The notes under the pieces were generated by a model. The model was not told the DNA's origin, made no database searches, and saw nothing but the letters and a program-made list of their open reading frames with translations. Both the position numbers and the translations under genes were made by a program. DNA of 64,000 bases, from NCBI GenBank assembly GCA_021292105.1, contig CM037867.1, positions 42,609,843 through 42,673,842 of the forward strand, in the 5' to 3' direction. Source of the DNA: Anadara kagoshimensis (lineage: Eukaryota; Mollusca; Bivalvia; Arcoida; Arcidae). Of the stretch, positions 50,651 to 60,670 are shown piece by piece (the stretch's first letter is position 1; each line of letters starts with the position of its first letter).

Positions 50651-52857
50651 ACAAGTGGTGAGTATAGCTGGTGAAACACAAGGTGTTTATCCTTTTGGAG
50701 TGTCCTGTCTCATTTCCTTGGTGAAAGTTCACTTTACAAGTGGTGAGTATAGCTGGTGAAACACGAGGTGTTTATCCTTTTGGAGTGTCCTGTCTCATTT
50801 CCTTGGTGAAGGTTCACTTTACAAGTGGTGAGTATAGCTGGTGAAACACGAGGTGTTTATCCTTTTAGAGTGTCCTGTCTCATTTCCTTGGTGAAAGTTC
50901 ACTTTACAAGTGGTGAGTATAGCTGGTGAAACACGAGGTGTTTATCCTTTTGGAGTGTCCTGTCTCATTTCCTTGGTGAAAGTTCACTTTACAAGTGGTG
51001 AGTATAGCTAGTGAAACACGAGGTGTTTATCCTTTTGGAGTGTCCTGTCTCATTTCCTTGGTGAAGGTTCACTTTACAAGTGGTGAGTATAGCTAGTGAA
51101 ACACGAGGTGTTTATCCTTTTGGAGTGTCCTGTCTTATTTCCCTGGTGAAAGTTCACTTCACAAGTGGTGAGTGTAGCTGGTGAAACATGAGGTGTTTAT
51201 CCTTTTGGAGTGTCCTGTCTCATTCCCCTGGTGAAAGTTCACTTCACAAGTGGTGAGTGTAGCTGGTGAAACACAAGGTGTTTATCCTTTTGGAGTGTCC
51301 TGTCTCATTCCCCTGGTGAAAGTTCACTTCACAAGTGGTGAGTGTAGCTGGTGAAACACGAGGTGTTTATCCTTTTGGAGTGTCCTGTCTCATTCCCCTG
51401 GTGAAAGTTCACTTCACAAGTGGTGAGTGTAGCTGGTGAAACATGAGGTGTTTATCCTTTTGGAGTGTCCTGTCTCATTCCCCTGGTGAAAGTTCACTTC
51501 ACAAGTGGTGAGTGTAGCTGGTGAAACACAAGGTGTTTATCCTTTTGGAGTGTCCTGTCTCATTCCCCTGGTGAAAGTTCACTTCACAAGTGGTGAGTGT
51601 AGCTGGTGAAACACGAGGTGTTTATCCTTTTGGAGTGTCCTGTCTCATTCCCCTGGTGAAAGTTCACTTCACAAGTGGTGAGTGTAGCTGGTGAAACACG
51701 AGGTGTTTATCCTTTTGGAGTGTCCTGTCTCATTCCCCTGGTGAAAGTTCACTTCACAAGTGGTGAGTGTAGCTGGTGAAACACGAGGTGTTTATCCTTT
51801 TGGAGTGTCCTGTCTCATTCCCCTGGTGAAAGTTCACTTCACAAGTGGTGAGTGTAGCTGGTGAAACATGAGGTGTTTATCCTTTTGGAGTGTCCTGTCT
51901 CATTCCCCTGGTGAAAGTTCACTTCACAAGTGGTGAGTGTAGCTGGTGAAACACAAGGTGTTTATCCTTTTGGAGTGTCCTGTCTCATTCCCCTGGTGAA
52001 AGTTCACTTCACAAGTGGTGAGTGTAGCTGGTGAAACACGAGGTGTTTATCCTTTTGGAGTGTCCTGTCTCATTCCCCTGGTGAAAGTTCACTTCACAAG
52101 TGGTGAGTGTAGCTGGTGAAACACGAGGTGTTTATCCTTTTGGAGTGTCCTGTCTCATTCCCCTGGTGAAAGTTCACTTCACAAGTGGTGAGTGTAGCTG
52201 GTGAAACATGAGGTGTTTATCCTTTTGGAGTGTCCTGTCTCATTCCCCTGGTGAAAGTTCACTTCACAAGTGGTGAGTGTAGCTGGTGAAACACGAGGTG
52301 TTTATCCTTTTGGAGTGTCCTGTCTCATTCCCCTGGTGAAAGTTCACTTCACAAGTGGTGAGTGTAGCTGGTGAAACACGAGGTGTTTATCCTTTTGGAG
52401 TGTCCTGTCTCATTCCCCTGGTGAAAGTTCACTTCACAAGTGGTGAGTGTAGCTGGTGAAACATGAGGTGTTTATCCTTTTGGAGTGTCCTGTCTCATTC
52501 CCCTGGTGAAAGTTCACTTCACAAGGGGTGAGTGTAGCTGGTGAAACACGAGGTGTTTATCCTTTTGGAGTGTCCTGTCTCATTTCCCTGGTGACAGTTC
52601 ACTTCACAAGTGGTGAGTGTAGCTGGTGAAACACGAGGTGTTTATCCTTTTGGAGTGTCCTGTCTCATTTCCTTGGTGAAAGTTCATTTTACAAGTGGTG
52701 AGTATAGCTGGTGAAACAGGGGGTGTTTATCCTTTTGGAGTGTCCTGTCTCATTCCCCTGGTGAAAGTTCACTTCACAAGTGGTGAGTGTAGCTGGTGAA
52801 ACACGAGGTGTTTATCCTTTTGGAGTGTCCTGTCTCATTTCCTTGGTGACAGTTCAC
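50651..52857. repeat. 85-bp minisatellite, about 26 copies
   Basis: The unit opens ACAAGTGGTGAGTATAGCTG and includes GGTGTTTATCCTTTTGGAGT and GTGAAAGTTCACTT, with starts at 50651 and 50736. Outer units carry GAGTATAG and CATTTCCTTGG. The central run (about 51165-52600) carries GAGTGTAG and CATTCCCCTGG, indicating homogenisation from the middle. A cycling ACATG/ACACA/ACACG marker gives a partial 255-bp higher-order period. Each unit has a donor-like GGTGAGT and a small self-complementary segment (CACTTxACAAGTG). Confidence 0.95.
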
Positions 52858-52991
52858 GGGTCCAACTGAATTTGTCAGTTTTCAAAGTTTTTACTTCAAC
52901 CAGTATGTTTATGTTTCATTTATTCATACATTTGTGATGAAATTATTTTACTCAGACTTATGTAATGATTATTAATTGATAAATTTTTTTT
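52858..52991. other. Short AT-rich spacer
   Basis: Unique sequence between the 85-bp array and an AGCTCACCTG-type element; nothing is recognised in it. Confidence 0.5.
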
Positions 52992-53338
52992 AGCTCACCT
53001 GATCTGAAAGCTCAGATTAGCTATTGCTATGGTAAACTTTTCACATGCATCTTGTTGTGTGTCCATCTGTAAACTTTCTCGCTTAGATGACCTTTTCTCC
53101 AGAAGCAATACACCAATGACAATGCAACTTGACTGGGATGTTCCCTGGAGTAAGTCATCTCAAGTTTGTGAAGCAGGTTGACTTTGACATACATCCAAGG
53201 TCTCAGTGACCTCAAATAATAAAACCTTTAAAAAGCTTGTGGTCATGAACCAAAAGGCCTATAACCTTGAAATTACATACATATCATGGGGGTACAAAAC
53301 CCTTTATTTTTATTTTGTACTTTGTAGCTCACCTGACC
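52992..53338. mobile_element. AGCTCACCTG-type dispersed element, second copy
   Basis: It opens TTAGCTCACCTGATCTGAAAG followed by CTCAGATTAGCTATTGC, matching the start of the copy at 13441 (AGCTCAGATGAGCTATT). It continues with GTGTGTCCATCTGTAAAC-type phrases. A fresh TAGCTCACCTGACC at about 53326 may be the start of another fragment. Non-coding. Confidence 0.6.
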
Positions 53339-53705
53339 AGATGTCATGTAGGCTTATGACATAATACACCATGATCCAGACCAACTTGGAATGGCTGTGC
53401 ATATAAAGTCTGACAACATCTACACATTTTTTGCATTAAATAATAAATAAACATATGTTTGTTATTTTATGAAGCTGAGATTGTCATAAAAACTTTATAT
53501 ATAAAATGTTCTAAAATATTTCACATTTTTCTGCTGTTTACTAAATCTGATAATAATTAAATATATCAATGTTACAAAGAAAAAGAATATTGTGTGATAA
53601 AAAGTAAAAAATAAATATAAACTGGAATTGTCAGATGTAGATATATGTAGATTTAAAACATGTAATGAGAATTTTCTTTTAGCACGAAGATTGAGTTTAG
53701 TAATT
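53339..53705. other. AT-rich stretch without a recognised gene
   Basis: A 76-codon minus-strand frame (53495-53725) is phenylalanine- and isoleucine-rich through AT composition. It shows no family features. Confidence 0.5.
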
Positions 53706-54005
53706 GTGTTTAACGTCCCAGTCAAGAATATTTCTCTTATATTGAGACTTCACCTATAAGCGAAGGTGCAGAAATTTTGCCTGTGTGTTGCCTTGATGGC
53801 ATTATACAGCAGGGTTCTTTATCGTGCCAAGCCTACCGTGACATGGGACCTTGTTTATTTTAAGTTCCCATGCGAAAGAACCTTGACTTTCATTTCGTAA
53901 TGCTGAGTGCATAACGAAAGAACAGTCACTACCCACTTTCAAGTCTTGGGTCAGACGTGGTTGGGGTTCAAACCCACCACCTCCCACTTGCGGAGTATTA
54001 GCACA
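53706..54005 (-). mobile_element. tRNA-derived SINE, copy 2
   Basis: On the minus strand the box-B-like GGTGGGTTTGAACCCC is followed by a body of about 230 bp and the tail TCAATATAAGAGAAATATTC then TTGACTGGGACGTTAAAC. The box-A half is degraded or truncated. Body phrases such as GAAAGTCAAGGTTCTTTCGC differ from copy 1, while the tail is the same, so the copies are related members rather than duplicates. Small frames on both strands are not genes. Confidence 0.75.
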
Positions 54006-54650
54006 AAGAATGACAAGTTTATAATGCCATGCTATTTTCATGTTCTCGGCATATTTCTCATTATTTTTATGCAAAGAAATTCAATATCATTTTTGAAATT
54101 TGTCTGAAAATATCTGAAATCTTTTCTTAAAATGTAAACAAAATATCATAATATTTTTGCCAAATTATTAAAAATTTTACAAAAAACATCCAATTAATTG
54201 TAATCTAATACTTGTAAAATCGTGAGTAACATGCTCATTATTTGGTCCTAGAGTGGTTTATTTTGTTATTATCATTTTTTTTAACTTGATGTCTAAAACA
54301 CCTTGAAAACTTAGAGTTATCAGATTGTGTTTTATTTACATTTTTCTGTATAAAATTGACTTAAGTTAAAAGTTTTAGATTTGGCATACAAATAGGGTAA
54401 TTTTGGAGTCAATTCCTAACATCATCAAGGTGGATATAAATGATGTTATAAGTTCTTGTTGCAGTACTCAGTATTTTTACCAGTTATAATTGGTACTACA
54501 ATCTAACTACTGATTATGTTATAATTAATGGATTGCTCATCTCTAATCTTTATCCATTAATCTTGTCCTCAGTAATCAGTATCAGGTATATCGTGCTTCA
54601 TTCTCATATCTCAATATGTCCACAGTAACTGACATCTCCTACCTTAACCA
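54006..54650. other. AT-rich stretch left of the retrotransposon
   Basis: No gene is recognised between the SINE and the target-site duplication of the LTR element. Confidence 0.5.
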
Positions 54651-54655
54651 GGTTT
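54651..54655. repeat. Target-site duplication, left copy (GGTTT)
   Basis: GGTTT lies immediately outside the LTR at 54656 and is matched exactly by GGTTT at 59355-59359. A perfect 5-bp duplication is the expected integration footprint of a Ty3/gypsy integrase. Confidence 0.9.
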
Positions 54656-54852
54656 TGTAAAAGTTTGATATCTGATAACAAACACGTCAAGCTGCTTCCA
54701 TGTGCTTTATTATAACTGATTAGACCATGCGGTCTACACAAGCTACAGTGACGTCAATCTGACGTCATACCAATATGTGTGACGCAGCACACAAAAGTAA
54801 CATTGAATCAAAGTACTGAAAGTAATGATGTTAGAGTCAATATACTGTTACA
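54656..54852 (-). repeat. 3' LTR (197 bp)
   Basis: It is identical to the copy at 59158-59354 except for ACTGATT versus ACTAATT and GATGTTA versus GATGTCA. It carries the paired TGACGTCA sites and a minus-strand AATAAA. Confidence 0.96.
54706..54711 (-). terminator. Polyadenylation signal AATAAA in the 3' LTR
   Basis: The plus strand reads TTTATT at 54706-54711, which is AATAAA in the element's orientation, about 50 bp before the LTR end. Its place after the CRE pair fits the R/U5 side of a short LTR. A functional role is inferred. Confidence 0.65.
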
Positions 54853-54865
54853 TCTCCTTTTCTTT
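54853..54865 (-). other. Polypurine tract for plus-strand DNA priming
   Basis: On the minus strand this reads AAAGAAAAGGAGA, directly abutting the 3' LTR. The position and all-purine composition are those expected of the second-strand primer in LTR retrotransposons. Confidence 0.85.
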
Positions 54866-54997
54866 ACGGAATAAAGCAGATTTATATATATACATAGCAA
54901 ATTGAAAATTCTGAAATTAATACCTCTGATACTTTCAGGAATACAAACATATTTAATAACAACAAAACACTAAACTGTTTTTACAGACAAAGTGCAC

Positions 54998-57900
54998 CTA
55001 ATCTTGGTACCTACTAGGGAGTTTGATAACTCTACCCGATCTTGTGACACGCGGTGTAGACTCCGTAGACTTTTCGGCTTTCTGCGGATTTTTAGACTGA
55101 GGCTTAGATTCCGATTCAGACGTTGTGATGGGAACGGACTCGAATGATTCTATGAACGGTTCGGAGGGTGGAAGGTTCACTTGGAATGGTTCCGGTGTCT
55201 GTTTAAGGTGATTTCTGTTGCGACGTAAAGTTTGACCCGATTCCGTCATAATATCATAAGACCTAATATCGCACTTGTTCTTGACAATGCCTTTTGTCCA
55301 TTCGGGACTGTTCTGTGGTTGTATGCGGACTGTTTCGCCCATTTTTAAATCGGGGAGACTCCGCGACTGATTGTTGTAATAAACGGCCTGTCGCTTCTTG
55401 CTATCACATAACTTCTCGTAAACATTATTCGGAATTTCCGGTTTAAGTTTAGACGATTTTATCGGTAACAAGGTCCGCGTTTGTCTGTTCATGAGTTGCT
55501 GAGCCGGGCTGAAACGAGTAGCCTGTGACGGCGTGTTGCGAAAATTAAGAATCGCCAAATACGGATCGCTGTTTGAATGTTTTGCTTTTTTCATCAACCT
55601 TTTGGCCGTTTTGACGGCGTTTTCTGCTTTGCCATTCGAGCGTGGATAACGGGGGCTCGATGTAATATGTTTGAATCCCCATTCTTTACTAAAAGTTTTG
55701 AAACGATCGGATGTATATTGCGGACCGTTGTCCGACACAACGGTTTCAGGGATGCCGTGCCGGGCAAAGTGTTGTTTCAGCTTGTGCACAACTGTTTTGG
55801 ATTGGGTGTCATACAGCCTATCGACTTCAAAGAAATTACTGAAGTAGTCTACAGTTATCAAATAATCCTTGTCAGCAAATTTAAAAAGGTCGGTACCAAC
55901 TTTAGCCCAAGGGCGGTCAATTATATCGTGAGAAAGAAGCGGTTCTTTCGGCTGGCTCATTTCGTATGTGCGACATGTTTCGCAATGCCCAATGAAATCT
56001 TTGATTTCTGCTGTCATACTCGGCCAGTATACTGAATCACGAGCACGCTGTAAACAACCATTAACACCAATATGCGTATGTAGTTGCTCCAAAACCGTAG
56101 GTCTAAGCGATTTAGGGATCACGCATCTATCACCTCGAAAAATAATTCCTCCCTGAACGGATAATTCATCTTTGACACATTCATAGGGCTTTACATCAGG
56201 GGGGATATTTGTTTTATCCCATCCTTTACAAATAACAGTAATGAGATTTTGTAAAGTCTCATCCTTTGCAGTTTCGGTGATTATATCGCTAAGCTGCCTT
56301 TCTGAAACGACGAGATAGTCTGCCATACATATTTGCTCGACTTCGTGTTCGATACTACCGACAACTAATACTTCGTCGCGTAATTCCGAAATTCGTCCTG
56401 CTTGAAGGATGTAAGCCCGGGATAGAGTATCCGCAACATACATGTACTTTCCAGGCTTATACACAAGATCCATATCATAACGCTGAAGTCTCAGCATCAT
56501 TCGCTGTAATCGTTTCGGTGCCTGATACAACGGCTTTTTATAGATTATTTCTAGTGGTTTGTGATCGTTTTCGACCAAGATTTTTCTACCATAAGTATAC
56601 TGATGGAATTTTTCCATCCCAAAAACCACTGATAAAAGCTCTTTCTCAATTTGGGCATAATTTTGTTCCGTTCGCGTAAGAGCACGACTGGCATAAGATA
56701 TCGGTTGCCCATTTTGTAATAGGACGCAGCCAAGGCCAGTTTCGGACGCATCGGACTGAAGCACGGTTTCCGCCTTGGAATCAAAATACTTAAGTACGGG
56801 TGCCTGGCTTATCGCTGTCTTAAGCTTCTCGAAAGCTTCGTCGTGTTCAAAAGTCCATTTGAATTCCACACCTTTCCGAACTAGTTGTCGAAGTGGCTCG
56901 CATATATCACTGAGACTAGATACAAACTTTGCAAGATAGTTCGCCGTACCGAGCAAACGATGGACTGCAGCGACATCTGCCGGTTTTTCCATCTTGACAA
57001 TGGCTTCGATTTTTGACGGATCTGGTTTTATCCCGTCAGTTGTGAGTAGGTGTCCGATGAACTCGGTTTCGCAAAGTCTGAGCTTAAGCTTGTCTTTGTT
57101 AAGCTTTATGTTCCGTTCGCTACATCGATTAAGAAGCATACGTAGATTTTTGTCATGATCAGCGACAGCTTCGTCATACGTATCGCCCTCACCATAGACT
57201 AAGATATCATCCGCGACGGTTCGACACCCGGGGAGACCCGCTAATTCATGTTCCAAATATTTCTGGAAATATTCCGGCGCTGGGGAAATTCCAAATGGCA
57301 TTCGCAGCCAGCGAAATCTACCGAATGGCGTTTCAAACGTGGTGAGGAAGCTTGAGCTCTCATCCAAAGCAACATGCCAAAACCCGTTTTTAACATCGCA
57401 TTTGGAAAATACTTTTGCTTTGCCTAATTCAGGCAGAAGATCTTCCAGGATCGGTAACGGATAGTGATTTCTTTTTAACGCTTTATTAAGCGGCTTAGGA
57501 TCAATGCATATCCGAAGTTTTCCGTTCGGTTTTTTTACAACAACTAAACTCGACACCCAGTCGGTAGGGGTATCGACCCGCTTTATTACTTCTAGCTTTT
57601 CTAGCCTCGCGAGTTCTTTCTCAAGCTTCGGTTTAATCGCGATCGGCACACGTCGAAGGGGTGTTTTTACTGGGGGGACTGTAGGATCTATGTCGAGGTG
57701 CAATTTATCTGAAAAACAACCTTCGCCTGAAAATACATGAGAAAAATTTTGCATAATGTCATGAAACAGTTTGTCTGTATCATTCTCAACACCTACATGC
57801 ATAATATTCTGATACTGAATTTTAATCAAATTCATCTCTTGAATAGAAGAAGATCCAAGAAGAGGCTCAAAACCATTATCAACAATGACAAATCTTACCA

Positions 57901-59029
57901 TATAACGTTCGTGAGTTTTAGGATTTTTCAGTCTTAGTGAACACACACCCTTAGCTGTAATCTTAGAACTGTCATACAAAGACAAAGTTTTACTGGTCTT
58001 TTCTATCAAATGTTCTGGGACATACTTCACTGGTAACAAATTTACCGTTGCCCCACTATCCAATTGAAAACGGACCGTCTGACGCTGATCAACAAGGAGC
58101 ATATTTGCGAAAATCTTATTTTGAACAATATTTACAGTGTCTGTCACTGAGAGAATGTCAGATTCCGAATCAGATTCTGACGTTTCTAAGTTCCGAACAA
58201 CTTCCTGTCTGCACACTTTTGCGAAATGATTAAACTTGCCGCAGTTTTTGCAAGTTTTGCCATATGCGGGACATTTACCGCGCTCACAGTTCTGTCCACA
58301 GTATTTGCACCTCCGACGTTTTGAACGTTTATCGACCTCTTTAAATTTCGATACATTCCGCTCATTATCGTGAGTTTGCTTCCGGCTCTTTGATTCTCGT
58401 TGAAACTTCTTTTGCACCAGACTAACTTCCTCAGATTCGATGCTATTGCCACCAGCAGCCATTTGCTTTACACGTGCCGATGTCGCCTCAAATGCTCTAC
58501 CCATATCGAGTGCTTTTTGGAGTGTTAATTTGTCTTCCTGTAGGAGGCGTTTTCTGAGAGTATTATCCCGAATACCACACACTATTCTGTCTCGAATTAG
58601 GTCGTCTTCCAAATTACCATAGTTACATGTTTTAGCAAGTTTTCTTAATGAAGCCACATAATTATCAATATTTGTTCCTTCTGTTTGACTGGAAGTATTA
58701 AACAAATAGCGTTCATAGGTCTCATTGGACTTTCCTATGCAAAAATTTTCAAATTTCTCAATTACCTTATGAATATCCTTATCATCGTCCGGATTCTCGA
58801 ACGTAAAGCCCTCGAAAACATCCATGGCCTCTGTACCAATACACGTCAAGAATGTCGCCGCCCGCAGATTACCATCTAGTTTATCAAGTCCAGTTGCGGT
58901 TTCATAATGATTCCATGACCTCTTGAACTTTCGCCAGTTACTTTCAACGTTCGAATCCATCTCCAGTTTTGCAGGTATTGGCAAATTTGCTATAGCGTGT
59001 TGCCGCTGTGGAGCTACTTCTTCGCCCAT
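54998..59029 (-). CDS. Gag-Pol polyprotein of a Ty3/gypsy retrotransposon (1343 aa)
   Basis: It encodes capsid-like Gag plus all replication enzymes in one frame. The Gag-like part is residues 1-235. Zinc knuckles span 241-273: the second is canonical (C260, C263, H268, C273); the first has four Cys (241, 244, 248, 253), with Cys where His is usual. The protease has FQLDSGAT with Asp324. Reverse transcriptase (about 450-630) has Asp545 and the VADD box with Asp607/Asp608. RNase H (about 750-870) has QSDAS (Asp760), IEKELL (Glu795/797) and NDHKPL (Asp822). Integrase has an H2C2 zinc region (983-1019) and a D,D35E core (Asp1047, Asp1100, Glu1136), then a basic C-terminal domain containing WTKGIV. 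The length is normal for a fused gag-pol without env. The ATG at 59029 is chosen as the first in frame, 128 bp after the primer site. No stop or frameshift interrupts it. Confidence 0.97.
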   Translation of the reverse strand: MGEEVAPQRQHAIANLPIPAKLEMDSNVESNWRKFKRSWNHYETATGLDKLDGNLRAATFLTCIGTEAMDVFEGFTFENPDDDKDIHKVIEKFENFCIGKSNETYERYLFNTSSQTEGTNIDNYVASLRKLAKTCNYGNLEDDLIRDRIVCGIRDNTLRKRLLQEDKLTLQKALDMGRAFEATSARVKQMAAGGNSIESEEVSLVQKKFQRESKSRKQTHDNERNVSKFKEVDKRSKRRRCKYCGQNCERGKCPAYGKTCKNCGKFNHFAKVCRQEVVRNLETSESDSESDILSVTDTVNIVQNKIFANMLLVDQRQTVRFQLDSGATVNLLPVKYVPEHLIEKTSKTLSLYDSSKITAKGVCSLRLKNPKTHERYMVRFVIVDNGFEPLLGSSSIQEMNLIKIQYQNIMHVGVENDTDKLFHDIMQNFSHVFSGEGCFSDKLHLDIDPTVPPVKTPLRRVPIAIKPKLEKELARLEKLEVIKRVDTPTDWVSSLVVVKKPNGKLRICIDPKPLNKALKRNHYPLPILEDLLPELGKAKVFSKCDVKNGFWHVALDESSSFLTTFETPFGRFRWLRMPFGISPAPEYFQKYLEHELAGLPGCRTVADDILVYGEGDTYDEAVADHDKNLRMLLNRCSERNIKLNKDKLKLRLCETEFIGHLLTTDGIKPDPSKIEAIVKMEKPADVAAVHRLLGTANYLAKFVSSLSDICEPLRQLVRKGVEFKWTFEHDEAFEKLKTAISQAPVLKYFDSKAETVLQSDASETGLGCVLLQNGQPISYASRALTRTEQNYAQIEKELLSVVFGMEKFHQYTYGRKILVENDHKPLEIIYKKPLYQAPKRLQRMMLRLQRYDMDLVYKPGKYMYVADTLSRAYILQAGRISELRDEVLVVGSIEHEVEQICMADYLVVSERQLSDIITETAKDETLQNLITVICKGWDKTNIPPDVKPYECVKDELSVQGGIIFRGDRCVIPKSLRPTVLEQLHTHIGVNGCLQRARDSVYWPSMTAEIKDFIGHCETCRTYEMSQPKEPLLSHDIIDRPWAKVGTDLFKFADKDYLITVDYFSNFFEVDRLYDTQSKTVVHKLKQHFARHGIPETVVSDNGPQYTSDRFKTFSKEWGFKHITSSPRYPRSNGKAENAVKTAKRLMKKAKHSNSDPYLAILNFRNTPSQATRFSPAQQLMNRQTRTLLPIKSSKLKPEIPNNVYEKLCDSKKRQAVYYNNQSRSLPDLKMGETVRIQPQNSPEWTKGIVKNKCDIRSYDIMTESGQTLRRNRNHLKQTPEPFQVNLPPSEPFIESFESVPITTSESESKPQSKNPQKAEKSTESTPRVTRSGRVIKLPSRYQD

Positions 59030-59144
59030 GATTGGGATAAATAATATAATGTCAAATCAATGTCATTAAAAAAAGGCACAAATTATCATCAAACCTGACT
59101 CATCGCTGCCGCATACTGTCATGCTACGTGCTATAGACCAGTTT
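59030..59144 (-). other. 5' leader between primer site and gag-pol start
   Basis: This is the untranslated leader of the retrotransposon RNA and the probable location of packaging signals, although none is recognised. It has no upstream frame of note. Confidence 0.5.
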
Positions 59145-59157
59145 ACTTCTGACACCA
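59145..59157 (-). other. Primer binding site, tRNA-Leu type
   Basis: The plus strand reads ACTTCTGACACCA directly next to the 5' LTR. That is the 3' end, with CCA, of animal tRNA-Leu as I remember it, so the element RNA carries the complement TGGTGTCAGAAGT. Thirteen bases match without a gap; the next base outward does not. Confidence 0.8.
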
Positions 59158-59354
59158 TGTAAAAGTTTGATATCTGATAACAAACACGTCAAGCTGCTTC
59201 CATGTGCTTTATTATAACTAATTAGACCATGCGGTCTACACAAGCTACAGTGACGTCAATCTGACGTCATACCAATATGTGTGACGCAGCACACAAAAGT
59301 AACATTGAATCAAAGTACTGAAAGTAATGATGTCAGAGTCAATATACTGTTACA
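59158..59354 (-). repeat. 5' LTR (197 bp), element promoter
   Basis: It begins TGT and ends ACA and sits upstream of gag-pol in the element's orientation. It contains the tandem TGACGTCA sites at 59251-59269, a small AGACCATGCGGTCT hairpin at about 59224-59237 and a minus-strand AATAAA at 59208-59213. Confidence 0.96.
59251..59269. promoter_or_regulatory. Paired CRE-like sites (TGACGTCA x2) in the 5' LTR
   Basis: Two perfect palindromic TGACGTCA octamers lie at 59251-59258 and 59262-59269, separated by ATC. The same pair is at 54749-54756 and 54760-54767 in the 3' LTR. TGACGTCA is the full cAMP-response element bound by CREB/ATF factors in animals. Use by this element is an inference from position in the probable U3 region. 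Confidence 0.7.
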
Positions 59355-59359
59355 GGTTT
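59355..59359. repeat. Target-site duplication, right copy (GGTTT)
   Basis: It matches 54651-54655 exactly. Joining the flanks would restore a continuous CCAGGTTTTTGTAG host sequence. Confidence 0.9.
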
Positions 59360-59371
59360 TTGTAGAAATTC

Positions 59372-59396
59372 TTTTTTTTTTTTTTTTTTTTTTTTT
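59372..59396. repeat. Poly-T run, 25 bases
   Basis: Uninterrupted T run starting 13 bp from the retrotransposon's right target duplication. It may be the A-tail of an older retroposed element on the minus strand. Confidence 0.95.
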
Positions 59397-60348
59397 GTCA
59401 AATATCGGAAAGTCATGTCAAAGTTGTTCAATGTATTAACAGCTTACAGGCAATTTTCATAGATCTTGTTAGAATCAATGCCTCAAAGGTCAAAGTCACT
59501 AGGTTGCAAAGGCTGAAAGATATTTGAAAAATCCTGTTTTATAAAACCAATGAATTTTAGAAAAATTTGATGTGATATTTGGATTCTGTATTATAAGGGT
59601 CTTCATGAAATATCTTTAAATTGCTATATTTTTATTTTGACTAATTAAAAAGATAATGACATAGTTTTTGAGTTTTGATGGCTTCTTGAAATTCCTTTGG
59701 AAATGGGGTCAAGGACAAGGTATAATCCTATTGACCTAGTTTTTAACCTTCTTGATTTTGTGATGTTTTAAATTATGCTTCAAAATTGGGATGATGGTTG
59801 TAACCAAGTTTTTGTTGACCTTTAACTGTGATTTTATTTAACATATTTTGAAGATATCTTAATGCATTCTGAATATGATTTTATACAATAAAGTTAACTT
59901 TATATTGTATCAGATCTGGTATCAATATCAGAACAGAAGAAACAGAACCTTGATTAAAGGTATATGGAAGTCAGGGTGTAACCAAATTTTCAGATAACCC
60001 TTTTCTGATGTACCAAAATCAGGTTTCACGATTTAATCGTTGTATGTGACTCAGGTTATAATTGTCATCAACATTGACTTGTTTGAGGTGTAAAATGACA
60101 AATCATGGTAATTTCATCGCTTTAATTTAATCATCACCAACTTTTATAGAACTTTGTAACAATGTGCATTAAGTGCAAGATAAACCTCAATGATATCAGA
60201 ACAAGCAGGTGTAAGTTGTTTTCACTGTCAGGTATTTAGACCAGGTCAGACTTGTATCATTGTTACAGTAAGTTGTGGTTAACCACATTATTTACAAATT
60301 TACTACAAAAACACTTAAATTTAAATAATCATTTATGTATTATCAATG

Positions 60349-60477
60349 TACAGATCATGTAGATAACTTAGTATCTATTGTTGATGTTACTTCTGTAAAA
60401 ATGACTGTAGTGATATATACAGATCATGTAGATAACTTAGTATCTATTGTTGATGTTACTTCTGTAAAAATGACTGC
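60349..60477. repeat. 69-bp direct duplication
   Basis: Two copies start TACAGATCATGTAGATAACT at 60349 and 60418 and run through AAAATGACTG nearly unchanged. A small frame across them is not called a gene. Confidence 0.92.
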
Positions 60478-60670
60478 GAATGTACATATGAAGCAGGGCT
60501 GGGGTAGCCATGGTGTAGAGTGATTTTCTATTAAACTTTGTCTTTCTGACCAAGCTGGAGCATTTTTTTGAAGAAGTGGGTTTTTTCTCCCTCTTGTTAC
60601 ATTTGTGCCCATTAATAAACCATGGAAGGGTTTATTTGAGATTTCAAAGGAGGGAAATTAAAAGAAATAC

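Larger units (their letters stand above)
54656..59354 (-). mobile_element. Complete Ty3/gypsy LTR retrotransposon, 4.7 kb
   Basis: Seen directly: two 197-bp LTRs starting TGT and ending ACA, with two mismatches between them; a perfect 5-bp target duplication; a primer binding site next to the 5' LTR (59145-59157); a polypurine tract next to the 3' LTR (54853-54865); and one uninterrupted 1343-codon gag-pol frame on the minus strand. The order protease, reverse transcriptase, RNase H, integrase identifies Ty3/gypsy. The short LTRs, single frame and VADD reverse-transcriptase box suggest the K02A2.6/mag-like part of that superfamily (inference). No envelope gene is present. The insertion appears recent and may be mobile if transcribed. 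Confidence 0.96.

Noticed and set aside
55577-58879. Small frames on the plus strand opposite gag-pol
   Set aside because: Shadows of the intact gag-pol gene on the other strand.
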